Of a DNA stretch of 64,000 nt, positions 32,426 to 44,830 are shown in pieces (position 1 is the first letter of the stretch; the number at the start of each line of letters is the position of its first letter). Under the pieces are notes generated by a model that had not been told where the DNA came from, did no database searches, and was given only the letters and a program-made list of their open reading frames with translations. The DNA comes from Apostichopus japonicus (lineage: Eukaryota > Echinodermata > Holothuroidea > Aspidochirotida > Stichopodidae). The translations under genes and the position numbers were made by a program. The DNA lies in contig NC_092581.1 of assembly GCF_037975245.1 (NCBI RefSeq), positions 1,936,501 to 2,000,500 on the forward strand, in the 5' to 3' direction.

Positions 32426-35400
32426 CTAATGCTCATCAGCTGTGATACCGCTCATGCGATGTTCTATACCGCTCGTGCGATGTTCTTCCTCGTTGGCGTT
32501 GTCATCGCTACCACTAAAGCAAGTTCCATTGCACTTCAGGCTGAAAGAAAATGGGATGTCTTCTCATTACACATGCTGACGTCAGAATGATACCAGCAGA
32601 GTCGGATTATCCTACCCCACCCTGCCACATGCCTTCCTAAATTGTGAAAATATTTCACGGTGTATTCATGTAGCGCTCTCGTTAATTAATAACAATATTA
32701 ACCCTTTAGACACAAGTTAACCGCTAGTTACCAAGGTTAACCATTTGGCAGCTAGGCTAACATTTGGCAAAGCAAATCGAATTGTATGCAAATAAGAGCG
32801 GGTTCTAACATCTGCACTTGATCAGACAATAATATTTTTTCTGAGCCCAGTAAAATATAGTTGCTTCTTACCAGCCATATATATATTCTGCGTCTTTCAC
32901 TGTTTCTGGTAATCTGGAATTTTGAGTTTCTGGCAGTAGAAGAACGAAAAAGCCAGCTAATATAGCGCCACCTCCGAATATGATATAAGGTAAACCCGGG
33001 AAGCGACCCCCTAGCAACAACAGCAGTGGACAAAGGATGCTTCCTATCCTTGCCGCTGCTGATCCAAGCCCTATGCCCGCGCTCCTGTATGGTAAAATAT
33101 AGAAAAACACCATAACTGTTTAAGTTACCATAGTAACAATCAGGGAAACCGTACATGTCAAGGTATGCTTGAACATAACTGTTTAAGAGTAAATTTATTG
33201 TGTTCAATGCTTACATTATCAGTTTCACGAAAGAAAAAACACTCGCTTAACTGGTTTGTAACAGTAATCTATATATATAGGTAATCTAATATGATCTGAT
33301 TTAATTAAAGAGGATTAATACATTGGAATTATCCTGACTGCAGTTTGTCAATTGGTGGTAAACTGGTGCGAACAGGTTTGATCTTTATAGATAAATAGGG
33401 ACACAGTTTTCACTTTATTGACTTTATACCTAAGATGTGGAAGGGTTTCAAATTTGGCTTACATGGAATGCGAATGCCAAAACAAATATTAGTAAATAAA
33501 TAAAAGTTGCCAATGTGAAACATAATGATGGCAGCTGTTGGGGCTTCAACTGAATACATTTGCACGCACAATTTACGAGACACCTTTGTACCTCTATAGG
33601 GCGTAAAATAAGGTTTTATTTGTGGACTATGTGACCCGCTTTACCCCCCCCCCCCTTGAGACAATAAAGTTAAACATTTCCAGGCAGATGATGCACACCC
33701 TGCAGATTGTAAAATATAGATAACTGTAATTTCATGTCACGCAACAAAACTATTATATGCTAATATTGGCACCAACCAGGAAATGTTGGTTAATTTAACC
33801 AGGTATGAGGTCAATACCCATTGATATTAACCAGGATAGTGCTAAAATCTCAACAGGAAATTTAACCAAGATTTGCTGGTGATTTCTAACAGGATTTTTT
33901 GTAACATATCATTCACCAAGAAACCTGGCTGCAACAACCAGGGTGTGGAGGGTGGCATATAAACGCAGCTCCTGGTGACAATTTCACGAGTGTAGAGTCA
34001 GTATGAGCAGTTTGAATATGATGTTTCTATTAGATACAGTTTCGGAACAAGTATCAATATGAACTTGGGACAGTATATAGTGGTATAAAGTATTAAACTG
34101 ACCTACTGCAGGTTATACCGATACTGACCTTAAAGGAGTAGGGAATATTTCAGCTGAATATACGAAGATTAAAGCAAAGGATGCCGCAATACAAAACTTT
34201 CCCAACATAGCAACAGCTAATCGTTGACCGCCCTTAGCTGTAGAAAGGCAAGAAAGGTAAAAGAAATGGAAATGAAAGTTACAAGCAAAAAATATTTTAT
34301 CAACTTAACACCATCGTTCTCCGTTGACCTCGATGTCAACGTGATGGTGCCGTCTTGACGTAATGGATATGTGCAAGGGAATGGGAGGGATGAGGGGGGG
34401 AGAGATAAAGTTGCCCAAAATATGAATACGTATGAATGGTTTCATATCACTCACGTAGAAATGCTGCAACAATACAAGCAGTGCCCCCGATTATCTCTAA
34501 ACTTGATGTGGTTAGCCTCCTACCGAGGGAGGTATACAAAGCTAATGTTGTCACGAAGTAAGCTGGTATTTCGACAGCTGCCGAGAGAAAGAACGCAATG
34601 TAGACGTCAACACCGAGTTCATTGGTGCTTAACGAAAGTCCGTAGTAAACCAGGCTATTAACACTCCTGTTGAAGAAACAATAATATAGAACATATGTTT
34701 GTTTGTTTTGTAAGATAACTTCGTGTGTATGTCCCCTAAACAGTGGCGTACACTATCGGGAAGGGTGCTAGAGGGGTGGAGAGGGATGTTTAAAAGTTCC
34801 CCGGACTGATTGAGGAAGGCGGCCTGAAGCTTTATGGAATGGCCAGAGGCGAATCATCGATTTTTATAAAGGAGACGGTGTGCTTACCCTGGTGTCATTG
34901 AAACCGACTTCCATGTGAGGTGGGGGGTTGGGGTGGGGTGGGGGTTGAGGCCCTGCACTGCACTTATGACTGAGGGGGAGCTATACCTACCTACTACGAA
35001 GTTTAATCAATCTGGCCGTTAAAAGCTATCGTGCTTGCAAGATTTTCCGACTTTGACCTATGGTGACCTTTGACCTACACATATTTCTGTAGGCTGCAGA
35101 CCATCACGGTACAACGTTCTCCAGATTGCAATACTCACCAATTAAACATGATGTTGATTGTCTTGCATCTTAAATTTGGTGTGAGGAATAAAGACAACGG
35201 ACTCACTTTCTCATTCGACATGTCTTCCTGATAATAAACAAACACATATGAAAAGGTTTCGAGCGGTAAAGTAATTATCCACATGATTTATTGATTTATA
35301 TCTTGCCATGACGTTCATAAAGTTATGATGTGTTGGTCCCTTTCGGTTTAGAGAATTTTAAATATCTGTTACTGCTTCCTTTTTTTGTTCTCTCTTCTTT

Positions 35401-36518
35401 TGCTTTGGTAATATTTGACTCATTTCTAACCAGTGTTATTAATTAACTCTTTAAAGTTTCGTTTATTATTTGTTACACTCTGGGTAAAAACTACGCCACA
35501 CGAGGAAACGATATTGCGCCCCCCCCCCCTCCCATTTGAAGTGCTTCAAAATTAGGGAAAAAACATATTTTCTCCTGTTATAATTTAAGTCAAACCACAA
35601 ATCAGTGTAGCTAATTTTCTTTTTTTTCTAGCAGAATGGGCGGTTACTATACGCAGTACATGAAATAAGAAGAACACACGCACGCACCAACACACGCACG
35701 CACCAACACACACACACACACAATAATAAAGAGGCTGTATCGGTATGCACGTACCACACAAGTGTTTTGGAGTTTTTGTAAATAATTCTGTGGTAGTTTT
35801 TCGGTAGTATTATTGGCCTTTGCTATACTTCGAATGACGACGTCAGCTTCTTCAAACCTTCCTTTAGCGATCAACCAACGAGCAGATTCTTGTAGGATTC
35901 TATCCACACAAAAAATTGTTGATATAAAAAGCACATTAAAAATGACCGTTAGTAAATACTTGCAGTGTCACGTGATTACATTAATATGGACAGTCCAGAT
36001 AATATTTTTGGGGGGACTAATGAAAGAGAACATAATCTAAGCACCCTAGTGAATTTTGCATTCAAATCCTAAATGGTATACCCTGTTTGAGATAACAACA
36101 TTTGACGTTGACACCTTATGCAGTAGAGGTGAACTTGAAGCAAACAGGCAAAACAATTGATTAGGAATTGCATACAACTTTCATCAGAATTCTTAGAATT
36201 TGTTCTCTTTCATTCTGTCAATAGACTAGACTATCCTTCTTTCACCCTTAATTTCATGTCCTTATCAACTCGTTTGATCCATGTGCGCCTGTTATACAGT
36301 CAGGAGTACCTAATTCATTTCATTTTATTTAATATATTTGTGTCTTCGTAACATAAGATGATAACAATATTTACAAATAATGCGACATAGTTACATATTA
36401 AAAATGGGGACATATATATATATATATATATATGTTTATATATAAATATAAATATATATATATATATGTATGTTTATATATAAATATAAATATATATATA
36501 TATGTATATATGTATGTT

Positions 36519-36579
<61 letters not shown>

Positions 36580-39500
36580 GGTAAAAAGGGTAATCTTCAT
36601 TCGGAAATCGGGAATGGTGCATGAAAGACGTTGGGGAGGGCGGGAAGGGGCGGAGGAAGAGGAGGAGGAGGAGGAGGAGGAGGAGGAAGAGGAGGAGGAG
36701 GAGGAGGAGGAGGAGGAGGAGGAGGAGGAGGAGGAGGAGGAGGAGGAGGAGGAGGAGGAGGAGGAGGGGGGGATTTTTAATATAGGGCAGGAAGTATGAA
36801 AAGCCAAAGGCATTATTCATTGACAAAAGTAGGATGGTATGTCAAGGTGCCAACGTCATTATTCCCCATTGAGCCTACCTTGGTCCGATTACGTGTCTTA
36901 ATTGAATTTGTGAAAATACTTACGGGATAAGTAAGAAGAATAAAAAGAAAGGCGCGGTAGAGATTGCTTGAAGTATCCGCCAATCACGAACAAAATAAGC
37001 TACTAAAGCCAGTATCATATAACCGATCCCATAGTAAAACTCGACCCCGATGCCTACAAATGCACGATAGGAAGGCCCAACGAGTTCCGTCGCTGAAATA
37101 GGAGAGTAAAATGAAAAGGAAAACTTGTTTCCAGCATTAAGCTTCTTGGTGGGCGAGGCGAAGGTTGGAGGGGGAGGGGGAGGGGTGGCTGTGGTGGAGG
37201 AGTAGGCCTATAAAGTTTTCTGTAACGACCATGGACCAAAACTCGGGGGTTCATTTCAGTTAATCATTTGTGATCGGGCTTGGGGTTGAGAAAGTTTGGG
37301 CCGACTGTCTGCTTCCAATACCACACCCCGGCATCCCTCCCTCCCATTCCAAACGCACTATATTCCAAGGGGTACCAAGTAATTAAGGCGGGTACTAGTA
37401 GGCTACATACAACTTTACTCTGTTACGATCGAGTACCGTACGGGTAGGAAAATCAACTCAATACAAGTCTGGAATTATTGTAGTGCGCGTGCGCGCTACA
37501 ATATTGGCATACTGGGCCAAGTGAATGATACCTACACGACTGGACGTTGAAACTTCAAGTGTCATATAGTCTCTGTACAATTGCAGTCTCAGAGGCTAGC
37601 TGCGCGGTAGCCAACTTATTCGAGCCTGTCACAGCGCCCACAAGCGCCATCCCCTCACTATGTATGTATACCTACATGACTATAACCCTTGGTGTGTTGT
37701 CCGATCAAAAACTAACACCATGAGCAATGAAAAAGTTCTTCCCACAATACCGCAAGCACTCCACGTGCACTACAATACTGCGTATATTTGCAGGTAAATG
37801 AAGTTCTTGTTCACATTTGGCATGTCTTTGGTAAGAGCATTACCAGAAGCTTATAGGCCTATATATGACCCGACCCCCACCCCCCCCCCCAAATATATAT
37901 TGATACGTGTGTGGTAAGCTCACCTGTTACAAACGTTAGCTCAAATATACCCATGTTACCAGAAGCGACGAGAAAACGACAGATGAGGTAGGCCCAGTAG
38001 TTAGGAACAAAGACATTAGCGATTCCAGATAAGCCAACCATAGAAATAGCCATGAAAAATGTCTTGTATCTTCCAATCCTTCAGGAACAGAGAAAGGACA
38101 AGTTATGTTTTAAAGATGCAAAACCCACGAACCACTGCTCGACTGATCACGACCATAGTTAACTTGACCGACTTGTCCTAGTTTTTAATTTGTTGTCAAC
38201 ATCCATGGAAATTAAAACTGCTCAGATGTTCACACTGCTTGTTAATCCTAGTACGAGAGCTTTGAAGCGGGACATGCAAGTACAGTACAGAGTGCAGAAC
38301 AAAAAAAGAAGAGTAAAGGCGACACTGGGTGAGGCGTGGGTAAGTGGAGGGGTTGACAAACGAGTCATTTGGAGAGAATATCAGGGGCGTAGCTAGGAAT
38401 TTGCCAAGGGGGGGGGGGGGGGCGAAGTCTGTAGGCAAACTATCTAAGCATAGCGCCACCATAAGTTGGCGCGAAGCGTACAAAAAAAAGTTGGCCGAAA
38501 ATGCCTCCCAGATCGCTGGAAATGGTTCCTCCCAGGCCTTGTATGTTGCATCTAATCTTTTTTAATTTTGAAATTACCAGCGATATAAAATAAAACATAC
38601 AACCAATATGCTCAAGGGGGGGAGGGTGGGCGGTCTTCCCCTTCGCCCGCCCCCCCCCCCCTTGGCTACGCGCCTGAAGAATATATCTCATAATGCATGA
38701 GATTATGAAATGCTTCAATATACCAGTCAGCAAGAAACCCAAACATCAGAGATCCAACCGTCACTCCACAAAAGAAGACGGACTGGCTGAGCGCTACCAG
38801 ATATTTCTGATCGCACCAGAGATCAAACTGTCGAACGAAACAGAAATGATAGTTTAAAGAAAATAAATCAATTAATGGTGTCATATATATAGTAATAACA
38901 TAAAACATCGTCCGCCAGTCTTCGAAAACAAATACTGATGATGAGTAAAATGTGTAATGAATTTTGATATGAGAAAAGTATTTGTTCATAAATATATGTC
39001 AAAAAGCAAAAAATAAACCCTCATTAATATTCCCGGTACTGGGAAACGATTGGCTCAAATAAATATGCAGCTTTTCTCAAAGTCCTAAGAGTCTGCAACG
39101 GCTTAGCCGCTATCCCTGTGTTGTTCATTATGGAACGCGAAAAGGGAAAACTTATTTCGTTGCTAAGTTTAACGTAAGTTTAGACAACGACGTAAGTTTA
39201 GACAACGGAATTTTAGACATCGACGTGAGTTTTAGCAACAGCGTGGTAAAACAGCAGTAACAACTTTTGTTTAGACAACAACAAACTTAGTTAAGATAAC
39301 GAAATCAGTTTGCCCTTTTCGCGTTCCATAGTTCATACCCACGCAGACAGACAGCTTGACCTCTCGCGATGTACAGTGTAACAAGAAAAGAAAGAATTAC
39401 TTCATATTGGTATTTTTCTTTTTCATCCATATCATATAGCCTACATGTACCCACAGATATGTTCTATTCGCTACCGTACGACCCTATGTGGCCAGTAACC

Positions 39501-40587
39501 GTACAACAGATGAATTGGCACTCAGAGACCCGCATATTCTAAACTGTCATTAAATGTAGGTTTCCACTGTAAATCAAAGGCAGACATAAATAGAAGAATT
39601 TTAATAATAGTAATACTTATTTATATAGCGCATTATACCGACGGTTTCAATGCACTTTACAAGAAACAGAATGCGTACACAAATACAGCATAGTAGAGCA
39701 AACACTTAAAACTATACGAAATGATCCTATGAGGGTAGCACGTAAATAAGTGAGGTTTTAGGACGCTTTTTAAAGTTGTCTATGGTAGCGGCATTCCTAA
39801 TGTGGATGGAAAGAATGTTCCTGAGTTTCGGGGCCGCAAATTGCAAAGAACGACCACCGTATTTCTTGGTTTTAATTTTTGGCGGCTTTAGGAGAAAAGC
39901 CATGTTAGATCTGAGTGAGCGAGTTGGAATTTGTAAGGCGAGTAAGTTGGAAATATAGTTTGCGGCAAAACCCAACGATGGCTTAATCTGTAAGTGAGAA
40001 TTAGAAGTTACTTCATTCTTCAGGAACAGGAAGCCACAGTGAAGTTGGTGGAGCATAGGTTTAATATGGGATCTGTTATAGGCTCTTTTTTCTTCATATA
40101 TAGCTATTGCATTGGGTTTTGGCTGTCTTCGTTTCCATAGACTTACATCAGAATTTACAGTGCGGACAAGATTGCTGCGATCTTGTACCCAGCCCTGATC
40201 ACATGGTTTGGTATTATTTGGGTTGTCGTCCGCGGTATAGCTAACGAGCTCCATGCCTCCGTCGACAACTACTTCATAGATGACGTCGTACTTTTGACAC
40301 TGCGAATAGGATGAATTTCCTTCGATCGGGATGGTTATATTTCGGTATTTGCGGATACATTTTCGGTATTCTTCAGGATCGGTGTCCCGGTAATCGGTGT
40401 AACACCGTTCTACATCAGCTGAGAAAGCTTCTACTGCACACCAATGTTGCTCGTCATTCCCATTGTGGAATACCAACGATAATTGTTGTACAGCGGTGGG
40501 AACAGCTGTTAGAAAGATCAGCAAAATCAAACGTCTCTGGTACGGACCAAACTCTCCGATCGATTTGAGAAGGTCATCGAACTTCAT
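32426..40587 (-). CDS. SLC22-type organic cation/carnitine transporter, gene B (583 aa)
   Basis: Minus-strand exons: 40147-40587, 38724-38827, 37924-38078, 36924-37092, 35755-35899, 35139-35227, 34455-34666, 34129-34237, 32872-33084 and 32426-32540 (stop TAG). All are in phase. It is the closest relative of gene A, with the same N-terminal block, nearly the same Cys-rich loop ([19 protein letters not shown]) and the same exon lengths. Motifs: [31 protein letters not shown] (the family motif in its more usual form than in A), [18 protein letters not shown] and [11 protein letters not shown]. Exon 9 ends at a strong donor (GTAAGA). Exon 10 adds a soluble tail, CLKCNGTC followed by [11 protein letters not shown], that resembles A's tail. 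Exon 1 stays open past its donor into a LINE fragment, so a raw frame looks like a 286-residue fusion; the splice join is the real reading. The likely role is plasma-membrane uptake or exchange of small organic ions; the substrate is unknown. Confidence 0.93.
35693..35722. repeat. (CA)n-rich tract in gene B intron 5
   Basis: An imperfect ACGCACGCACCAACACACACAC run lies about 30 bases beyond the exon 5 donor. Confidence 0.8.
36412..36576. repeat. (TA)n microsatellite with TATATAAATATAAATA variants
   Basis: An interrupted TA tract in gene B intron 4, with repeated GTTTATATATAAATA units. Confidence 0.95.
36652..36770. repeat. (GGA)n trinucleotide tract
   Basis: About 115 bases of GGA repeats in gene B intron 4. 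Frames through it read as poly-Glu or as poly-Ser/poly-Leu; these are artefacts. Confidence 0.97.
38382..38676. mobile_element. hAT-like MITE in gene B intron 2
   Basis: Termini CAGGGGCGTAGCTAGG and CTTGGCTACGCGCCTG are imperfect inverted repeats bounding 295 bp. The flanks GAGAATAT and AAGAATAT agree at 7 of 8 bases, fitting an 8-bp target duplication. Long G and C runs lie just inside each end. Confidence 0.82.
39129..39330. mobile_element. 202-bp TIR element with 6-bp target duplication
   Basis: Termini TATGGAACGCGAAAAGGG and CCCTTTTCGCGTTCCATA are inverted repeats. GTTCAT flanks both sides (39123-39128 and 39331-39336). The interior repeats GTAAGTTTAGACAACG. A related partial sequence (ATGGAACGCGAATAGGGTAA) occurs near 16571. 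It lies in gene B intron 1. Confidence 0.85.
39600..40135 (-). mobile_element. 3' end of a non-LTR retrotransposon (LINE)
   Basis: The minus-strand frame reads the typical C-terminal LINE block. [18 protein letters not shown] stands in the place of the usual LHWLPV region; [23 protein letters not shown] and an FKK...LIYVL ending at 39727 follow. A 3' UTR follows with GCGCTATATAAATAAG and a short ATT-rich tail near 39600. It is 5'-truncated, as expected for LINE insertions. It abuts the exon 1 donor of SLC22 gene B. Confidence 0.75.
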
Positions 40588-40710
40588 AATGATACCCTAT
40601 GGTAATGAAAAACAAGAAACAAATAAATCAAGTAAAATAGGTTGATGTTTGGTTTCAATGATAATCCTAACACATGCAGTCATGTAGGCGGATGGGTGCG
40701 TGTGTGTGAA

Positions 40711-40975
40711 GCTTGGACCAATCTCATATTTCGTTTCAAGGAGTACCACATTGAGTAGAAGGAGCCTTTTCTTTTTGGTGGAGGTCAAAGTTCACTTGGG
40801 GTCACTATAGGGGTCGAATTGTGAAAACCTTGTAAACCCAATATCCCAAGAAGGCAAGCTTGGACCAATCTCATATTTCGTGTATAGGAGAACCAAATTG
40901 AGGATAAAGCCTATTGTTATTGGTGGAGGTCAAATATCATTTGGGGGTAACCAGGGGTCAAATTGTGAATTGTAA
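40711..40975. repeat. imperfect tandem duplication, about 147-bp period
   Basis: The word GCTTGGACCAATCTCATATT occurs at 40711 and again at 40858. Both copies continue with similar GGTGGAGGTCAAA and AGGGGTC..AATTGTGAA segments. It lies just upstream of gene B exon 1, so it may be part of its promoter region. Confidence 0.85.
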
Positions 40976-42053
40976 TTATGTATTGTAACAGTTATTTCTG
41001 GTTAACAAGCAGAGGTCTAGTGCAATGTAATCATCGAAAAAAAAAATCGTTTTGTATTCTGGTTTTATCAAGTTGACGTTTTCTTCCTAATCATGTAACC
41101 TGCAGGGAGCTGCTACTCTAAGTCCCTAATGTAACAGCACACCTGCCGGTGCACCTGTTAAACCAAATAACGAGGTTCCCCCCTGGGTGGACATACTCAA
41201 GTTAAGTATTATACGGAAGACTTTGCAATTCCGAGAACAGCGATTCGTTCTTGGATCAATTATGGAACACAACAAATTTATGAAGTCATTGTTATAAGAC
41301 CTGCAAATTACACCTCGGCCTAAATAGAATATATCTAACTAATCGTATAGCCTGTAACCAATTATACCGGTATCTTAAAAAGGACACAGACAAACACATT
41401 TTAAGGGGATGTCTTGCCTTGCTTGGAATTGTATTTATGAGTAATATTTGATAAACCTGCTTACAAAAACGGAAGGCCTGTTTTCCGTTTTGGTTAAAGG
41501 ATGACTTTAGTCAACATAGTTAGTCTTCACATGTTATTGCCCAAGCTAAAACTTGAACTGTGAATGCTGGTAATATTCCTATAGCTATTCGAGTTTCCAA
41601 AATATTCCAAGATTTAAAATTATGCTTAATCTCTGGGAATGCTGCTTTGAAAGAAAAATTTATGATGAGGTCACTAACTTAGTACAGGGCTAAATGTTGA
41701 TGTGAATTCATTGTTTTATAAATGCAAATAATTCAACTAATGTGACAACATTTTCTTTTAGTTTTATAAACAACAGAGCACCACTGGAATGGCAATCAAC
41801 AACACCTGCGCTTGATAACTTTGTATTGCATTGTAAACGTGTGATCTGAGGCCATAACAATGTTTTTTTTTTTTTTCCACCTGGCAGACTGACCTAATGG
41901 TCTCTATGTTAGATCAGGGAGTTATTAGCATATCACTTCCTGGTTAGACTTAGTTGTCCAGGCACTTTAATCGATGAGTATCAGAATGATAACAGTGTTT
42001 TGTAACTATCTACCATGTAGCAAGTGAAGTTTGTGATTAAAGTCGCCCTTTAA

Positions 42054-42409
42054 AGGGTGTGAAGACTCGCGCAAAAAGGTACGTCTAATGCCGGTAATCT
42101 GACCTAGTTTCGAATGAGGTTTAACAGAAGTGTTAGACACCACCATCGATCCCAGAAAATACACACACATCTTGCTACCGTCGATAATTAGACACTAGTG
42201 TACAGTCAGTACATACAGCTGCGGTCAATACCCACATCACAGTGTACAAACGATACAGCGATGGACATCTCAGGTCCAGCTAAAGATAACAAGGTATCAC
42301 GTTTCATTACTGTCTGCATTTTGTAGCGACAAGAGAAAAACTTTACTTTAACGGAAAGTTAACATTTAAAAGATGGCGGCACGCTGTTTGGGGCGAGTCT
42401 TCAATGCCT
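42054..42409. mobile_element. TTAA-flanked TIR element, copy 1 (piggyBac-like)
   Basis: Termini AGGGTGTGAAGACTCGC and GCGAGTCTTCAATGCCT are imperfect inverted repeats. TTAA flanks both ends (42050-42053 and 42410-42413). No transposase; 356 bp. About 90% similar by eye to the copy at 44063-44399, in the same orientation. Confidence 0.88.
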
Positions 42410-43944
42410 TTAAGACAGTCTTTGAGGTCCACAGAATGTATCATTATACATTTGATGAAGCTTGACATCAATGTCATTTGAACGGAAGATTGTTCGATAC
42501 AGCTGTCCGTCCCCCCATGCACTCACCGCGGGTCTTTGAAAAAATACCCAATGAAGTGAATGCGGGAGAGAGTCTGTCGGTTTCCGAACAACGCCTAATG
42601 TTAATTGAAACGGCTTTGACACAATGTCGTTTATAGTTATAACATGTGGTATCTGGAAAGTACAACGACATGAAGTCTGCCTGATAAATGTGACTCCCTA
42701 GCACGGTTTTCGATACTGTGGAACTGCTATTAAGTTAGTACGTTAAAACTGGTTAACTTTCACATTACATCTGAGCCAACTCAGAAGCTAATAAACAGTT
42801 AACGAAGATCACACAAATACTATAGTACCACGAGGCTTCAATGACCGTATTTGCAGTGCAAATGTGTTTTTTATAACATGAAAAGGTTTCACAAACTCTC
42901 AAATATCTAATGAGAGGCGGACGGGTGGGGTGGGGTCTATAGGGGGAGCGGGTGGGGGTGGGGTCTATATATGGAGAAAGCGTTGTTTCGTCATCTCTAA
43001 CACCTATACCTGCATAGTTCGCTACACATACATCATGAATGATGGAGTTTAACATGACATTTGCTAATGAATCAAAACAAACAAAACAATACATTGAATT
43101 AATTGGGAGCAAGGAGGGGAAAACCGAACTTATGTTTCAATATCACATGCCGGGAGGCTTATTGAGGAAGAGACATTGTTACAAGTCAACACAAACTTTA
43201 TAGAGTTTAATCTAGCAATATAAAAACAATTAATTGAGACTTAAAAACTTACCCTCTTTTATGGTTCCTCGTTGATTAGCCTACAAAGCTACTTAAGGGG
43301 GATCCTCGAAGATGGAAAAGTGAAGCTCAAATGTCTCGAGTAGTAGGATTGAAAAGTATGACAAAAAATCAAAACCCACAAAAAACAAACACGCGGTGCA
43401 ATTCACATTCCGTTGGAAGATAGATGTGAATTTCACTAATTAGTTCGGGCTTCTCACAGCCTACCGTCTTTAATACTAATAAACGATAGGCCCGCTAACA
43501 GGCTGATAACCTTTTCAAAGAATACAGTAATATATCCCACGTATGATTGTAACAACGTATAGAGTCAACCTCCAACATTTCCAACGTCACTACATGTAAT
43601 GATTGTTCTTTGGTGCAACGAGCACATGAGCAGGGCAATTTTCGGATCATGCATTCGTTTCGATTTTGAACTTTGATACCTTCTGACGTCTCAACAGAAA
43701 AATGAAATATATAAGGACAAAGATGAATTTCAAAGACATTACACTAACCTTCTGATTACCGGTATATGTCACATTTTTATTCGTAAAAACTTAATCTACT
43801 TTGTATAAAATCGAAAACTTGATGAAATATTAAAATTGGATGAAAATGTTTAACAAGGAATTCTGTTCGACTGAATTAAAATCATTTAAATTGAGACGTT
43901 ATCATTCAAACATTTATGATGTGTCAGCAATATGCAGGAGACAC

Positions 43945-44830
43945 AAACCAAAGCATTATCATTGATCACTGTGATAGGGATAACTATAATGAACAACTTC
44001 CCACAAAAAGCCAAGCAAAAAAAATATAATCTTATTCCAATTTGGAGATATCATAGATTTAAAGGGTGTGAAGACTCGCGCAAAAAGGTACGCCTAATGC
44101 CGGTAATCTGACCTTGTTTCGAATGAGGTGTAACAAAAGTGTTAGACACCACCATCGATCCCAGAAAATACGCACACAGCTTGCTACCGTCGGTAATTAG
44201 ACACTAGTGTACAGTCAGTACATACAGCTGCGGTCAATACCCACAGCACAGTGTACAAACGATAAAGCGATGAACATCTCAGGTCCAGCTCAAGGTAACA
44301 AGGTATCACGTTTTATTACTGTCTGCATTTTGTAGCGACAAGCAGAAAACTTCACTTTTTCAGAGCGCGGCACGCGGTTTGGGTGAGTCTTCAATGCCTT
44401 TAATGCTTCTTCACATTAAAGGTTGAAGACTTGATCAAGTCTAAATATGACGTCATCAAGTCACATCTGCTTAAATGTTCTATTTTTCTATTTTTTTTAT
44501 TTTTATTGTTGCAATGTTTAGTTTAGTTTAGTATAATGGAGATAGACTGCTGAACTTTAACTATTGAAACTGGCTAGATGACCGAATGATAGCCTTGTTT
44601 TCAGGGTAAATATTTTTTAACTTTCCAACTTGAAGATATGAAAAGACAAACAAAGAGAAAGTATAAAATGTTTCATATCCCAGTGGCACTGTGACATTAC
44701 ATATTTACAGACACGAATTTTTAAACAACGGATATCTCCCGAAAAGTGCAAGATTTTTCTTATCTGTTTGGGGGAGTTCTTAAAAAAAAAAAAAAAATGG
44801 CATATAAGGTTTCTTCTTTGAATTTCCAAA
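43945..44830. repeat. dispersed repeat interrupted by the TTAA element
   Basis: Segments on both sides of 44063-44399 align in order with 55010-55470. Shared words are ACTTCCC, GATATCA.AGATTTA, GAAGACTTGATCAAGTCTAA, GAGTCACAT-like and CTGTTTGGG. The uninterrupted copy at 55010 shows where the TTAA element went in. A third, shorter match is at 62140-62220. Confidence 0.75.
44063..44399. mobile_element. TTAA-flanked TIR element, copy 2 (nested)
   Basis: Same family and orientation as 42054-42409, 337 bp, with TTAA at 44059-44062 and 44400-44403. It is inserted inside a copy of another repeat family, and removing it restores alignment with the 55010-55470 copy. Confidence 0.88.

Noticed and set aside
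36436-36826. Poly-Glu, poly-Ser and poly-Leu frames
   Set aside because: Artefacts of the (GGA)n and (TA)n tracts in gene B intron 4.
39727-40587. A single 286-residue minus-strand gene
   Set aside because: The first 147 codons are SLC22 exon 1 ending at a strong donor; the rest is LINE. Kept only as a finding about possible read-through.
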